Origin: an uncultured Eubacteriales bacterium
GTDB taxonomy: Bacteria > Bacillota > Clostridia > Oscillospirales > Acutalibacteraceae
Direction: 5' to 3'
Assembly: GCA_934486615.1 (NCBI GenBank)
Contig: CAKSQO010000006.1
Location: 81,096 to 145,095 of the forward strand
Length of the DNA: 64,000 bases
This document shows, piece by piece, positions 48,420 through 56,661 of the stretch (position 1 is the stretch's first letter; each line of letters begins with the position of its first letter). The notes under the pieces were generated by a model that was not told the origin of the DNA, made no database searches, and saw nothing but the letters and a program-made list of their open reading frames with translations. The translations under genes were made by a program, and so were the position numbers.

Positions 48420-49496
48420 TCAGTATTTGACGGGGTTGGCGGTGAGGTACTTCTTGACCATAAGAGCGATCTTGAACACGATGGCATGGTCGAACTCCCT
48501 GAGGTCGAGACCCGTCAGCTTCTTTATCTTCTCAAGTCTGTAAACAAGCGTGTTGCGGTGAACGAACAGCTTGCGCGAAGTCTCGGACACGTTGAGGTTG
48601 TTTTCAAAGAACTTCTGAATGGTGAACAGCGTCTCCTGATCGAGGTTTTCGATCGAGCCGTGCTTAAACACCTCTCTGAGGAACGTCTCGCACAGAGTGG
48701 TCGGCAGCTGATAGATAAGTCTGGCTATGCCGAGATTGTCGTAGCTGACGATGACCTTCTCGGTGTCGAACACCTTGCCGACCTCGAGGGCGACCTGCGC
48801 CTCCTTAAACGAGCGCGCAAGCTCCTTTATGCCGTCGATAACGCTGCCGATACCGACGACTACGCTTGTATAGAACTCGCCCGAGAGCGTATCGACAATT
48901 GAGCGCGCGAGCTTTTCGAGGTCCTTGTTCTCGATGCCGGGGCGAACCTCCTTGACAATGGCGATATCGGTCTCGTTGATGGAGATGACGAAGTCCTTGT
49001 TCTTGTCGGGGAAGAGGTTCTGCAGCACGTCAAAGACGGAGACGTCGTTGTGCGACGCGGTTCTGATAAGCAGCACCGCGCGGGAGGTATCGTTATTAAA
49101 GTGCAGCTCGCGGGCCTTGAGATAAATATCGCCCGAGAGGATATTGTCGAGAATGACGTTCTTGATGAAGTTGACGCGGTCGTACTTCTCGTCATAGAAC
49201 TGCTTGATGTTAGACAGCGCTATTGCGAGCAGATCGGCGTACTTAGCAGCCTGCGGGTCAACGCCCTCGACGAACAGTATGTAGTCATTGGACTTGGCCG
49301 TGCCGAACGGCTTATAGGTGTAGGAGCCTTTGACAAACGCCTCGGAGTTGGTGGGGGGAGTGATGTTGTGCACCTCTCCGATACGGCCGAGATTGCTGCA
49401 CGAAATGACGGTGTAGGTCTCGTCCATAACGCCTATCGTGCGGTCGATAGCCTCCCTCATCTGATGTATGATACCCTGAAACAAGCGATTTGACAT
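48420..49496 (-). CDS. CdaR/PucR-type transcriptional regulator
   Basis: A 358-residue regulator. The C-terminal PucR-type helix-turn-helix is FFENNLNVSETSRKLFVHRNTLVYRLEKI (about residues 300-330); the central part (about 120-290) has the GGDEF-like CdaR fold pattern, including VVVGIGSVIDGIKELARSFKEAQVALEVG. ATG 49496 follows GGAGA by 9 bases. It lies 54 bp upstream of ftsE in the same direction without a strong terminator, so it might be co-transcribed with the division genes. The ligand is unknown; sugar diacids are ligands of the founding member only. Confidence 0.85.
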   Translation of the reverse strand: MSNRLFQGIIHQMREAIDRTIGVMDETYTVISCSNLGRIGEVHNITPPTNSEAFVKGSYTYKPFGTAKSNDYILFVEGVDPQAAKYADLLAIALSNIKQFYDEKYDRVNFIKNVILDNILSGDIYLKARELHFNNDTSRAVLLIRTASHNDVSVFDVLQNLFPDKNKDFVISINETDIAIVKEVRPGIENKDLEKLARSIVDTLSGEFYTSVVVGIGSVIDGIKELARSFKEAQVALEVGKVFDTEKVIVSYDNLGIARLIYQLPTTLCETFLREVFKHGSIENLDQETLFTIQKFFENNLNVSETSRKLFVHRNTLVYRLEKIKKLTGLDLREFDHAIVFKIALMVKKYLTANPVKY

Positions 49497-49929
49497 TTTG
49501 ACATCTCCAATCAAAAATTCATTCGTCCGAATTACCGTCCGCGGATAAGTGCGTGCTCATGCTTTTATTCACTGACGGCTGAGCAAAGCCATTACAAGAA
49601 AATAACACAGTCATCGGATTTATGTAAATCAGTATGTCTATTTTACACAAACAAAGCGAGTTTTTCAACCCCTAAACGAAAAAAAGTATAAAAAATAGTT
49701 ACAAATTGATTACAAATTTACCGTTCGTTAATTAAATTGAAGAAATTTCGCCTGATTGCGGCAGTATAATGTTGTCCAAAAGAGGCAAACTGTGCTATAC
49801 TCAAATCGCGCAAAAGTCAATCTTACAATAATACAGCGGCGGTTTTCGCTCTTTAGCGAAATCTGCCATAGGCTGACAAAAGCAAACTCGTTTTTAAAAG
49901 ATTTGAATCTAAATTAAAAAAATTTGCGC
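49497..49929. other. AT-rich intergenic region between divergent genes
   Basis: No gene is visible. The region is far more AT-rich than its surroundings, with several TATAAT-like and TATACT-like boxes (for example near 49764 and 49796) and runs such as ATTGATTACAAATTTACCG. It must hold the promoter of the leftward CdaR-type gene, but no single pair stands out. It may also be a binding platform for nucleoid or regulatory proteins. Confidence 0.4.
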
Positions 49930-49958
49930 TTTACGCGCGCGCAATGCTGATGTATAAT
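49930..49958 (+). promoter_or_regulatory. Promoter of lgt
   Basis: TTTACG and a consensus TATAAT are separated by 17 bp, about 33 bp before the ATG. Confidence 0.6.
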
Positions 49959-49990
49959 AATTTTATAAAGCTTAAAGGAGCCTTACAAAT

Positions 49991-51424
49991 ATGGGATTTT
50001 TGTTTGACAGAGCTTTGACCGCCAACATCTTCGGCGGGATAGACATACCGTGGCTGGCGCTGATAATCGTCGCCGTCGCGGCGATAGGCATAGTCGTGTT
50101 CTACGGCTGCAGCGTCAAAAAGGGCTGCTCAAAGCGCAAAGCGGGGCTTATCTCGGCCGTTATCGGCGTTGTCGCCCTGCTCGGCAGCTGCGCTTACAGC
50201 GTCATTTCGGACTCGACCCCCGCAGTCCCGACCGACAGCTACATAACAATCTTCGGGCTGACGGTGCATATTGACCGCGCCGCGTTCGAGTTCAACATCG
50301 GCGACGGCTTCACCGTCTACTGGTACGGCATCATCATCGGCGTCGGCTTCCTGCTCGCGCTCGTCTACGGCTTCAGGTCGGCCAAGCGCTTCGGCATCGA
50401 CCCCGACCGCATGATGGACGTCGTCATCTGCGGCCTTATCGCTGCCGTGATCGGCGCGCGCACCTACTACCTCGCTTTCGACGGTCAGGGGCTTGCCTCG
50501 TTCAAGGACTTCTTCAAAATCCACGACGGCGGCATGGCCATCTACGGCGGTATAATCGGAGCGTTCGTCGTCGGCGGCATCGTATGCAAAATACGCAAGG
50601 TCAACATTCTTTCGATGTTTGACCTCGCTTCTCTCGGCTTCCTCATCGGGCAGGGCGTCGGCCGCTGGGGCAACTTTGTCAACCAGGAGGTCTACGGCGT
50701 CGAGACGGGCAGCACCTGGTTCGGTATGACGGGCAGCACCATCGCGTATGAGACCGGCTCAACCGCCCTTGTTCACCCGACGTTCCTTTATGAGTCGCTG
50801 TGGTGCCTTATCGCGTTCTTCATTCTCAATCATATCAGCAAAAAGCGCGCCTTCAACGGCCAGACAGTCACGCTTTATATGATGATATACGGCGCGGGCC
50901 GCTTCGTTTTCGAGGGTATGCGCAACACGGGCTTCATTCTCATGCTCGGCAAGAGTATCAGTATTTCGCAGCTTGTCAGCGTTATCGCGGTCGTAGCGGG
51001 CGGCGTGCTCTACGCCGTGCTTTACGCGCGCAGCAAAACGCTCAAGGCGGCTGCCTACGAGGGTCAGTTCGCCGAGCGCTTCGATGACACCGATATGCTC
51101 GAGTCCGCCTACAACCTGCTCGGAGTCGAGTGGGACTGCAGCGACGACGAGCTTGAAGCTGCCTACTCCGACAAGCGCGGATTTTTCTCGTCCGTTGAAG
51201 CCGACGGAGACGACAGGCAGGCGAAGGTCGCGGCCAAGCTTGACGAGCTTGAAAAGGCTTATGATTACATCGTAAACTCGCGCAGGCTCGAAGCGGAGGA
51301 GGACGGCGAGGCCGACGACTCGGCAGAGTCAGAGGCGGCCGTTGCCGAAATCCCCACCGAGGGCGACAGCGCCGAAATCCCCGCCGACAGCGACGGCTCA
51401 GGCACCGACGGCGCGGAGGGCTGA
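49991..51424 (+). CDS. lgt: Prolipoprotein diacylglyceryl transferase with extra N- and C-terminal domains
   Basis: A 477-residue membrane enzyme that moves diacylglycerol from phosphatidylglycerol to the lipobox cysteine of prolipoproteins. Family motifs are YWYGIIIGVGFLLA, HDGGMAIYGGIIGAF, GQGVGRWGNFVNQEVYG (essential Arg/Asn) and HPTFLYES. It is much longer than usual (about 260-300): it has about 85 extra N-terminal residues with two membrane segments, and about 120 extra C-terminal residues. The tail contains YNLLGVEWDCSDDELEAAYS and LDELEKAYDYIVNSRR, like a J-domain but without the HPD motif, then an acidic disordered end. It serves the lipoproteins of the cell, such as that at 27715. 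AAAGGAG precedes the ATG. Confidence 0.93.
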   Translation: MGFLFDRALTANIFGGIDIPWLALIIVAVAAIGIVVFYGCSVKKGCSKRKAGLISAVIGVVALLGSCAYSVISDSTPAVPTDSYITIFGLTVHIDRAAFEFNIGDGFTVYWYGIIIGVGFLLALVYGFRSAKRFGIDPDRMMDVVICGLIAAVIGARTYYLAFDGQGLASFKDFFKIHDGGMAIYGGIIGAFVVGGIVCKIRKVNILSMFDLASLGFLIGQGVGRWGNFVNQEVYGVETGSTWFGMTGSTIAYETGSTALVHPTFLYESLWCLIAFFILNHISKKRAFNGQTVTLYMMIYGAGRFVFEGMRNTGFILMLGKSISISQLVSVIAVVAGGVLYAVLYARSKTLKAAAYEGQFAERFDDTDMLESAYNLLGVEWDCSDDELEAAYSDKRGFFSSVEADGDDRQAKVAAKLDELEKAYDYIVNSRRLEAEEDGEADDSAESEAAVAEIPTEGDSAEIPADSDGSGTDGAEG

Positions 51425-51426
51425 GA

Positions 51427-52278
51427 ATGGCACATCTCATAAACGGAAAGGAAATCAGCGCCGCCATTCGCGCGGAGCTTAAGGACGAGGTCGCCGCTCT
51501 CAAAGCGCGCGGTGTGACCCCGGGTCTGGCGGTCATCATCGTCGGCGACGATCCCGCCTCGCGCGTGTACGTCAACAACAAGAAAAAGGCCTGCGCCGAG
51601 CTTGGGATGCTCTCGGAGGAGTACGCTCTGCCCGCAAACGTGAGCATGGCCGACCTGCTCAGCGTTATCGAGGTGCTCAACTCCCGCGACGACATTCACG
51701 GCATTCTCTGCCAGCTGCCGCTGCCAAAGCACCTTGACGAGCGCGAAGTCATCAACGCCATCGACCCCAAAAAGGACGTTGATGCGTTCCACCCGATAAA
51801 CGTCGGCGGGATTATGACCGGCGACTACCGCTTTCTGCCCTGCACCCCCGCGGGCGTTATGCTGCTGCTTGAGCGCAGCGGTATTTCCGTCGAAGGCAAG
51901 GACTGCGTAGTCATCGGGCGCAGCAACATCGTCGGCAAGCCGATGGCTATGCTGCTGCTGCACAAAAACGCCACTGTGACGATTTGCCACTCGAAAACGC
52001 GCGATTTAAAGGAAATTTGCCGCAAGGCCGACCTCATCGTCGCGGCCGTCGGCAAGGCCGACTTCGTCACCGCCGATATGGTCAGGCCGGGCGCCGTAGT
52101 CATCGACGTGGGTATGAACCGCCGCGAAAACGGCAAGCTCTGCGGCGACGTCGACTTTGAGCACGTCGAGCCGATCGCCTCCGCGATAACGCCCGTACCT
52201 GGCGGGGTCGGGCCGATGACGATAACCGTTTTGATGAAAAATACCGTCGCCTCGGCAAGGGCGACCCTCGAAGAATAA
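51427..52278 (+). CDS. folD: Bifunctional methylenetetrahydrofolate dehydrogenase/cyclohydrolase
   Basis: A 283-residue one-carbon enzyme that interconverts 5,10-methylene-, methenyl- and 10-formyl-THF. Markers: VIIVGDDPASRVYVNNKKKAC with the catalytic Lys, GILCQLPLPKHLDE, the NADP loop VVIGRSNIVGKPMAMLL, and PVPGGVGPMTITVLMKNT. It begins 3 bp after the lgt stop, so it is co-transcribed, although the functions are unrelated. Confidence 0.96.
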   Translation: MAHLINGKEISAAIRAELKDEVAALKARGVTPGLAVIIVGDDPASRVYVNNKKKACAELGMLSEEYALPANVSMADLLSVIEVLNSRDDIHGILCQLPLPKHLDEREVINAIDPKKDVDAFHPINVGGIMTGDYRFLPCTPAGVMLLLERSGISVEGKDCVVIGRSNIVGKPMAMLLLHKNATVTICHSKTRDLKEICRKADLIVAAVGKADFVTADMVRPGAVVIDVGMNRRENGKLCGDVDFEHVEPIASAITPVPGGVGPMTITVLMKNTVASARATLEE

Positions 52279-52296
52279 ATTTAAGGAGTGAGCGAT

Positions 52297-53100
52297 ATTA
52301 AAAGAACAGTGCGTTTTGCGGCCCTCGTTGCCGCGCTCGTGATGTCGCTCACGCTCTGCGTCAGCGCCGCGAGCTACTCCGACGCCGACAGCACCTTCAC
52401 CGTCGAGATCGGCAGCAACTACACCGTGCTCAGGCGCGACAATCTGTCGAAAAACAAGGATTTCATCGAGCACCTCGGCTCGTCCGTCGAAAACTTCGGC
52501 AAGCAGATGGATCAAAGCGGCATCAAGCTCTACGCCGCGACCGAGGACAACAGCCGCCAGATACAGCTTCGCGTCTGGCAGAGCGATTTTTCAAAGGACA
52601 TCGGCTCGCTCTCCAAGCTCAGCGACGAGCAGCTCGCCATCGTGCGCGAAAAGCTGCCCGCCGCCGTAATCGCCGACGGCGAGCTTAAAAGCACCGATGA
52701 AATAACGGCTTCGGGCGCGCAGTGGTTCTGCTACACCGTAAAGGTCGACGGCACGGCGCAGGCGGCCGACGGCGAAGCGCTCGGCTACTGTATGCGCGAG
52801 TACATCACCGTCAGCGGCGGCAAATTTTATGCGCTTATCTACTACAACTCGTCCGACGAGCTGTCCGCCGCCGAGCTGAAAGAGGCGGGCGACGTGTTCG
52901 CCTCGCTTAAATTAAAAAGCGAAGGCGGCTCGCGTGCATCGGGCGGCTACATCCTGCTGATGCGGATAGTCGCGGCGGTGCTCATCGTTGTCGCGGCGGT
53001 GATTGCGGTGTTCATAATCAGCACGTTCGTGCGCGACATCCGCCTGAAAAAGGACAGCCCCGAGGTCATTCCCGAGCACATTAAAATGCACAGAAAATAG
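52297..53100 (+). CDS. Secreted, membrane-anchored protein, unknown function, possible ATT start
   Basis: A 268-residue protein: signal peptide (KRTVRFAALVAALVMSLTLC), an extracellular alpha/beta domain (about 25-205), one membrane segment (about 225-250) and a basic cytoplasmic tail. No family is recognised. The start is unclear. AAGGAG is at 52283-52288; the only canonical upstream codon in frame (GTG 52288) overlaps that site, and GTG 52309 is 20 bases away and would cut the signal. ATT at 52297 has ideal spacing (8 bases) and gives a perfect signal peptide. The ATT may be a rare initiation codon or an ATG changed by mutation. It is third in the lgt-folD string. Confidence 0.7.
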   Translation: MKRTVRFAALVAALVMSLTLCVSAASYSDADSTFTVEIGSNYTVLRRDNLSKNKDFIEHLGSSVENFGKQMDQSGIKLYAATEDNSRQIQLRVWQSDFSKDIGSLSKLSDEQLAIVREKLPAAVIADGELKSTDEITASGAQWFCYTVKVDGTAQAADGEALGYCMREYITVSGGKFYALIYYNSSDELSAAELKEAGDVFASLKLKSEGGSRASGGYILLMRIVAAVLIVVAAVIAVFIISTFVRDIRLKKDSPEVIPEHIKMHRK

Positions 53101-53107
53101 CGCGGCG

Positions 53108-53154
53108 AAATACCGCTCAAATCTACCGCTTTGATTTTTCAGAGCGGTATTTTT
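53108..53154 (+). terminator. Terminator of the lgt-folD operon
   Basis: AAATACCGCTC pairs with GAGCGGTATTT, and a T5 run follows. Confidence 0.85.
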
Positions 53155-53229
53155 CTGCGCAAAAACGGCAACAATATTTCTGTGAAATCTATGCGTCGGC
53201 CGCGGCCGACTTGCGAAAGGGTGGCTTTT

Positions 53230-53661
53230 ATGGTAAACAACACGGTGCGCCTGCTCGGCGAAATAGAGAAAGCGGCGGCGTTCGGACGCGATTCGGTCAA
53301 GGCGGTGCTCAAGCACGTCGACAACACCGAGCTGCGCCGCGCGCTCGCCGTCAGCCGCAGCGAGTACAGCTCGGTCTGCGACGAGGCGAAGAATTCTCTG
53401 GCTCAGATAGGCTGCCGCGCGGGCAGCAATCCGCAGTCGGTCAAGATGATGATGCGCACGGCGGTCAACGCTCAGCTCAACCGCAAACGCGACGCGTCGG
53501 CCGCCGCGAAAATGATGATTCAGGGCTGCACGATGGGCAACATCGAGCTGCTCAGGGCGATGCACAGCAACCCCGCCGCCTCGCCCAAAGCGATGCACAT
53601 CGCCAACCGCGCCATCGCCGAACAGGAGCGCACCATCGAAGCCATGAAGCGCTTTCTTTAA
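53230..53661 (+). CDS. Small helical protein, unknown function
   Basis: A 143-residue cytoplasmic protein with no membrane segment, predicted almost fully helical: VRLLGEIEKAAAFGRDSVKAV, a RSEYSSVCDEAKNSLAQIG helix, a VKMMMRTAVNAQL helix and a final HIANRAIAEQERTIEAMKRF helix. This looks like a four-helix bundle of the DUF2383/ferritin-like type, but it lacks a clear metal-ligand pattern, so only the fold is suggested. ATG 53230 follows AAAGGGTGG by 7 bases. Confidence 0.7.
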   Translation: MVNNTVRLLGEIEKAAAFGRDSVKAVLKHVDNTELRRALAVSRSEYSSVCDEAKNSLAQIGCRAGSNPQSVKMMMRTAVNAQLNRKRDASAAAKMMIQGCTMGNIELLRAMHSNPAASPKAMHIANRAIAEQERTIEAMKRFL

Positions 53662-53755
53662 ATACACGGGGAAGTGCAGTGGGTTATTTGAAAAATAACT
53701 CCGCGCACCCGGAGGGCGTTTGGCCGCGCTTTGATGCAGTGATTTATCGGAAGTG

Positions 53756-53784
53756 ACTTCCCCGCGCCCGTTGCGCGGGGAAGT
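53756..53784. terminator. GC-rich hairpin terminator
   Basis: ACTTCCCCGCGC pairs perfectly with GCGCGGGGAAGT; the T-run after it (TGTTTC) is short. The remainder of 53662-54048 shows no gene. Confidence 0.6.
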
Positions 53785-54048
53785 TGTTTCGGAGAATGAA
53801 GAAATAATACTGAATAATGCATTTACGGAGTGCCTTGCCGCACGAACTGAATATTCGCTGCGCACCATAAATTTCTCACAGGATTTACTCCCGCGGGGTA
53901 CAAGTGTCCGGTCCGCGCTGTGCGAAAAGCGCGTACAATCCGCCTTTGGCGGCGCGCCTCACCTCTTCACCATCAACAGACTCCGCGTCGGCGGATAATC
54001 TGCGGGCGGGTATCATATACTTTACAAAAATCCTCGGAGGTAATGTAT

Positions 54049-54450
54049 ATGAACAGCTCATCAAGCCACTATCGCGGCTCTGCACCCGCTGTGCTGTGCT
54101 TCAGCAGGATCGCCGCGTCCAACGACTGCTTTCGCGCTGCGGTCTGGACAGGCGGGCAGCTGCAGGTCACCGTTATGAGCATACCCGTTGCGGGCGAAAC
54201 AGGCTTTCGCCTGCTTGAGGACACCGACCAGCTGATTCGCGTCGAGTCGGGCTGTGCCTACATAATCGCGGGCGACGACGCGCACACGCCCGTGCTTGAG
54301 CAGCGCGTGTCCCCCGGCAACAGCATACTCGTCCCCGCAGGAATACGCCACAACGTGACCAACGCGGGCAGCATCACTCTGCGCCTGAGCGTAACGTCCG
54401 CCCCGCCGCAATTCCCTGCGGGCATGATTCAGCGCGCAACAGAACGGTAA
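54049..54450 (+). CDS. Cupin-domain protein
   Basis: A 133-residue single-domain cupin. Motif 1 is VAGETGFRLLEDTDQLIRVESG and motif 2 is GNSILVPAGIRHNVTN. The usual first histidine of motif 1 is replaced (FRLLED where GxHxH is common), so metal binding may be altered or lost. The substrate is unknown. ATG 54049 is 8 bases after GGAGG; an ATG at 54043 is too close. It is a single gene with a strong terminator at 54588. Confidence 0.8.
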   Translation: MNSSSSHYRGSAPAVLCFSRIAASNDCFRAAVWTGGQLQVTVMSIPVAGETGFRLLEDTDQLIRVESGCAYIIAGDDAHTPVLEQRVSPGNSILVPAGIRHNVTNAGSITLRLSVTSAPPQFPAGMIQRATER

Positions 54451-54517
54451 CAAAGCTTGCCGACTGCCGTTTGAACTGCCGCGCCTGCTCCCGCAGACAC
54501 AATCCTTGTCCTCGCAA

Positions 54518-54587
54518 AGCCGACCCCTGCTGCGCCGACCCGAGCTGCGCCGACCCGAGCTGCGGCGAACCGAGCTGCGTCCGAACG
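54518..54587. repeat. 15-bp tandem repeat
   Basis: CTGCGCCGACCCGAG is repeated at 54530, 54545 and 54560 (the third with two changes), with partial units on both sides. It lies between the cupin gene and its terminator. Confidence 0.8.
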
Positions 54588-54627
54588 CAAAACACCCGCG
54601 CGGTTTGCAGCCGCGCGGGTGTTTTTT
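54588..54627 (+). terminator. Strong terminator downstream of the cupin gene
   Basis: AAAACACCCGCGCGG pairs with CCGCGCGGGTGTTTT and a T6 run follows. Confidence 0.9.
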
Positions 54628-54752
54628 GCCCGATAAGCCTGAACGCCGGAAGGCGCTGTCTTACGCGACCGAAACCGCGCATATCGGGGTGTCCCGCGCG
54701 CCGTTTTTACGTCGGAGATGTGCCCTCCGAAGCAAACGCGGCGCGCCTTGTT

Positions 54753-55700
54753 TTACAGCGAATTTAAAATGTCGATAACGCACCCAAGCTCGGAGGGGCG
54801 CACTCTGTCGGGCGCCTTGCCGCTTTTTACGCAGTCGGCGAAGTAGCGTATTTCCTCGGCATAGGCGTTGCACTTGGGCAGCCCGATGTCGCCCGTCTCG
54901 CACTCCTCTTTGCTCTGCACGGGGCAGAACACCCTGCCGCCGCGCTCGTATATCTTCATCTGGTCATGCTCGTAGGCGACGACTGCGTCCTCGAACTGGA
55001 AACGGAAGTCTGCCGCGAACGGATAGGGCGCATTGTACCACGCCGCCTCGGTCGTGACAAAGAAGCCGTCGTACTTGTATACGGCGTTGAAATAGTCCTG
55101 GTCGGGCAGCTTTGCGCGCATATCGGTGTAGCTCTTCGGCTCGCCGAACGCATAGACGAGGAAGTCGAGGTCGTGAATGTGCAGGTCGTAGGGCACGAGA
55201 CCGCTGCGCTTTTCGTCGAGCAGCCAGCCGTCCCAGCTCTGGTTGGGGCGGCAGCCGAGGCGGCGCATCGAGCCTGAAAGCAGCCTGCCGTAGCGCGAGG
55301 TGTCGAATATGTTTTTGAGTATGCCGTACTCCGTCCAGAAGCGCAGCACCTGCGCCACCATAAACTTAACGCCGTTGCGCTCGGCACAGGAATAGACGCG
55401 CTCCACGTCCTCACGGGCAAGCGAGATCGGCTTCTCGCAGATGACGTTTATGCCCTTTTCGAGCGCCTTGACGGCAAAATCCGCGTGCAGATAGGTCGGC
55501 AGGCAGATGTCGAGAATGTCGACGTCCTCATTTGCGAGCATTTCGTCAAAATCGGTATAGCAGCGTTTGTTCGTGTGATTTTCGAGCCGCTCCGGGCGAA
55601 TATCGCACAGAGCAACCAGATCTGCGTCGGGCATATTATCCCAGGCGGGAATGTGCGCACCGCTGATGCTTCCTACTCCTACAAGTGCAACTTTAAGCAT
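54753..55700 (-). CDS. Gfo/Idh/MocA family oxidoreductase
   Basis: A 315-residue NAD(P)-dependent sugar or polyol dehydrogenase. The dinucleotide loop is VALVGVGSISGAHI (about residues 4-17), the family EKP motif is in NVICEKPISLA (about 92), and the catalytic His/Asp region is LHIHDLDFLVYAFG. The next gene upstream (6 bp) is a sugar isomerase, and an AraC regulator faces the pair, so they probably form an inducible pathway for a carbohydrate such as an inositol or a rare sugar (inference). Confidence 0.9.
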   Translation of the reverse strand: MLKVALVGVGSISGAHIPAWDNMPDADLVALCDIRPERLENHTNKRCYTDFDEMLANEDVDILDICLPTYLHADFAVKALEKGINVICEKPISLAREDVERVYSCAERNGVKFMVAQVLRFWTEYGILKNIFDTSRYGRLLSGSMRRLGCRPNQSWDGWLLDEKRSGLVPYDLHIHDLDFLVYAFGEPKSYTDMRAKLPDQDYFNAVYKYDGFFVTTEAAWYNAPYPFAADFRFQFEDAVVAYEHDQMKIYERGGRVFCPVQSKEECETGDIGLPKCNAYAEEIRYFADCVKSGKAPDRVRPSELGCVIDILNSL

Positions 55701-55706
55701 ATTAAA

Positions 55707-56543
55707 TCAACCTCCGTAAACCTCTGTAATTATTTTTTCAAGATACTCTCGGGCGTAGCGAATGTCCTTGACCTGCTGCTCTCCCGTTATCTCGCGCTCA
55801 ATGGTGACAAAAGAGTCGTAGCCGAGTTCATGCAGCTTTCCGAAAAACGCGGCAAAGTCGACCTTGCCGTCGCCGATGCGCACCTCGCGGCCGAGATCGT
55901 GCCCGTTTGTCGGATAAAAGCCGTCCTTTGCGTGGATATTGCGGACATATTTGCCGAAAACGTCAAGCGCGTCGACGGGGTTCGCCTTGCCGTAAAGAAT
56001 GACGTTGGCGGTGTCGATATTCACGCCGAGATTGTCGCAGCCGACAGTCTCAAACGTACGCAGCATTGTTACGGGAGTCTCCTGACCCGCCTCGAAAAGC
56101 AGATACTGCCCGTTCGCCTTCAAGTGCTCGGCAACCTGCCTTACGGCGTCGCAAAACGGCTCAAACTCGGGATCAAACGGATTCTCGGGGATAAAGCCCA
56201 TATGGGTCACAACATCGGTCACGCCGAGCTTTTTTGCAAAGTCGCCGCCCAGACAAAGCTCCTTTACGCGCTGCTGCCTGTACTGTTTGGGCACAAGGCC
56301 GATAGTCGTCTGGCCCTCGTAGAAATTCCAGACCGCAGGGCCCGACCAGCCGCACCAGAACGCCGTGACGGTGACCTTCGATTCTGTAATCAAACGGGCA
56401 AGCTCGGCAGCATTTTCATCCGTCCACAGCTCGGGTTTCCACGAAACAAGCTGACAGCTGTCAAAGCCCTCGCTCACAAGGTCACAGAACTTTTTTGACA
56501 TTGATTGCATATCGTCAAACTGAACGCAAATTCCGATTTTCAA
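55707..56543 (-). CDS. Sugar phosphate isomerase/epimerase (TIM barrel)
   Basis: A 278-residue xylose-isomerase-like TIM barrel. Metal-ligand segments: LFEAGQET (Glu), GVNIDTANVI (Asp), NIHAKDG (His), and FVTIEREI near the C-terminus (Glu). It is first in the operon with the Gfo/Idh/MocA dehydrogenase. GGAGG precedes the ATG. Not closely similar to the isomerase at 38884. Confidence 0.88.
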   Translation of the reverse strand: MKIGICVQFDDMQSMSKKFCDLVSEGFDSCQLVSWKPELWTDENAAELARLITESKVTVTAFWCGWSGPAVWNFYEGQTTIGLVPKQYRQQRVKELCLGGDFAKKLGVTDVVTHMGFIPENPFDPEFEPFCDAVRQVAEHLKANGQYLLFEAGQETPVTMLRTFETVGCDNLGVNIDTANVILYGKANPVDALDVFGKYVRNIHAKDGFYPTNGHDLGREVRIGDGKVDFAAFFGKLHELGYDSFVTIEREITGEQQVKDIRYAREYLEKIITEVYGG

Positions 56544-56563
56544 TCGTTATCCCTCCTGATATA

Positions 56564-56592
56564 TTGACTTTGGTCTGTGCTCATAGTATCAT
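56564..56592 (+). promoter_or_regulatory. Sigma-A promoter of the AraC-type gene
   Basis: TTGACT and TATCAT are separated by 17 bp. The -10 box overlaps the -10 box of the leftward promoter. Confidence 0.65.
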
Positions 56593-56611
56593 ATATGAAA
56601 GGGTCAGTAAA
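56583..56611 (-). promoter_or_regulatory. Promoter of the isomerase-dehydrogenase operon
   Basis: TTTACT and TACTAT are separated by 17 bp on the minus strand; the -10 box overlaps that of the divergent AraC gene promoter, so the two promoters compete. Confidence 0.6.
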
Positions 56612-56661
56612 TAAATTCTTTTGACCTAAATCAGGACAATTTTGACTTCGGCGGTGATTTT

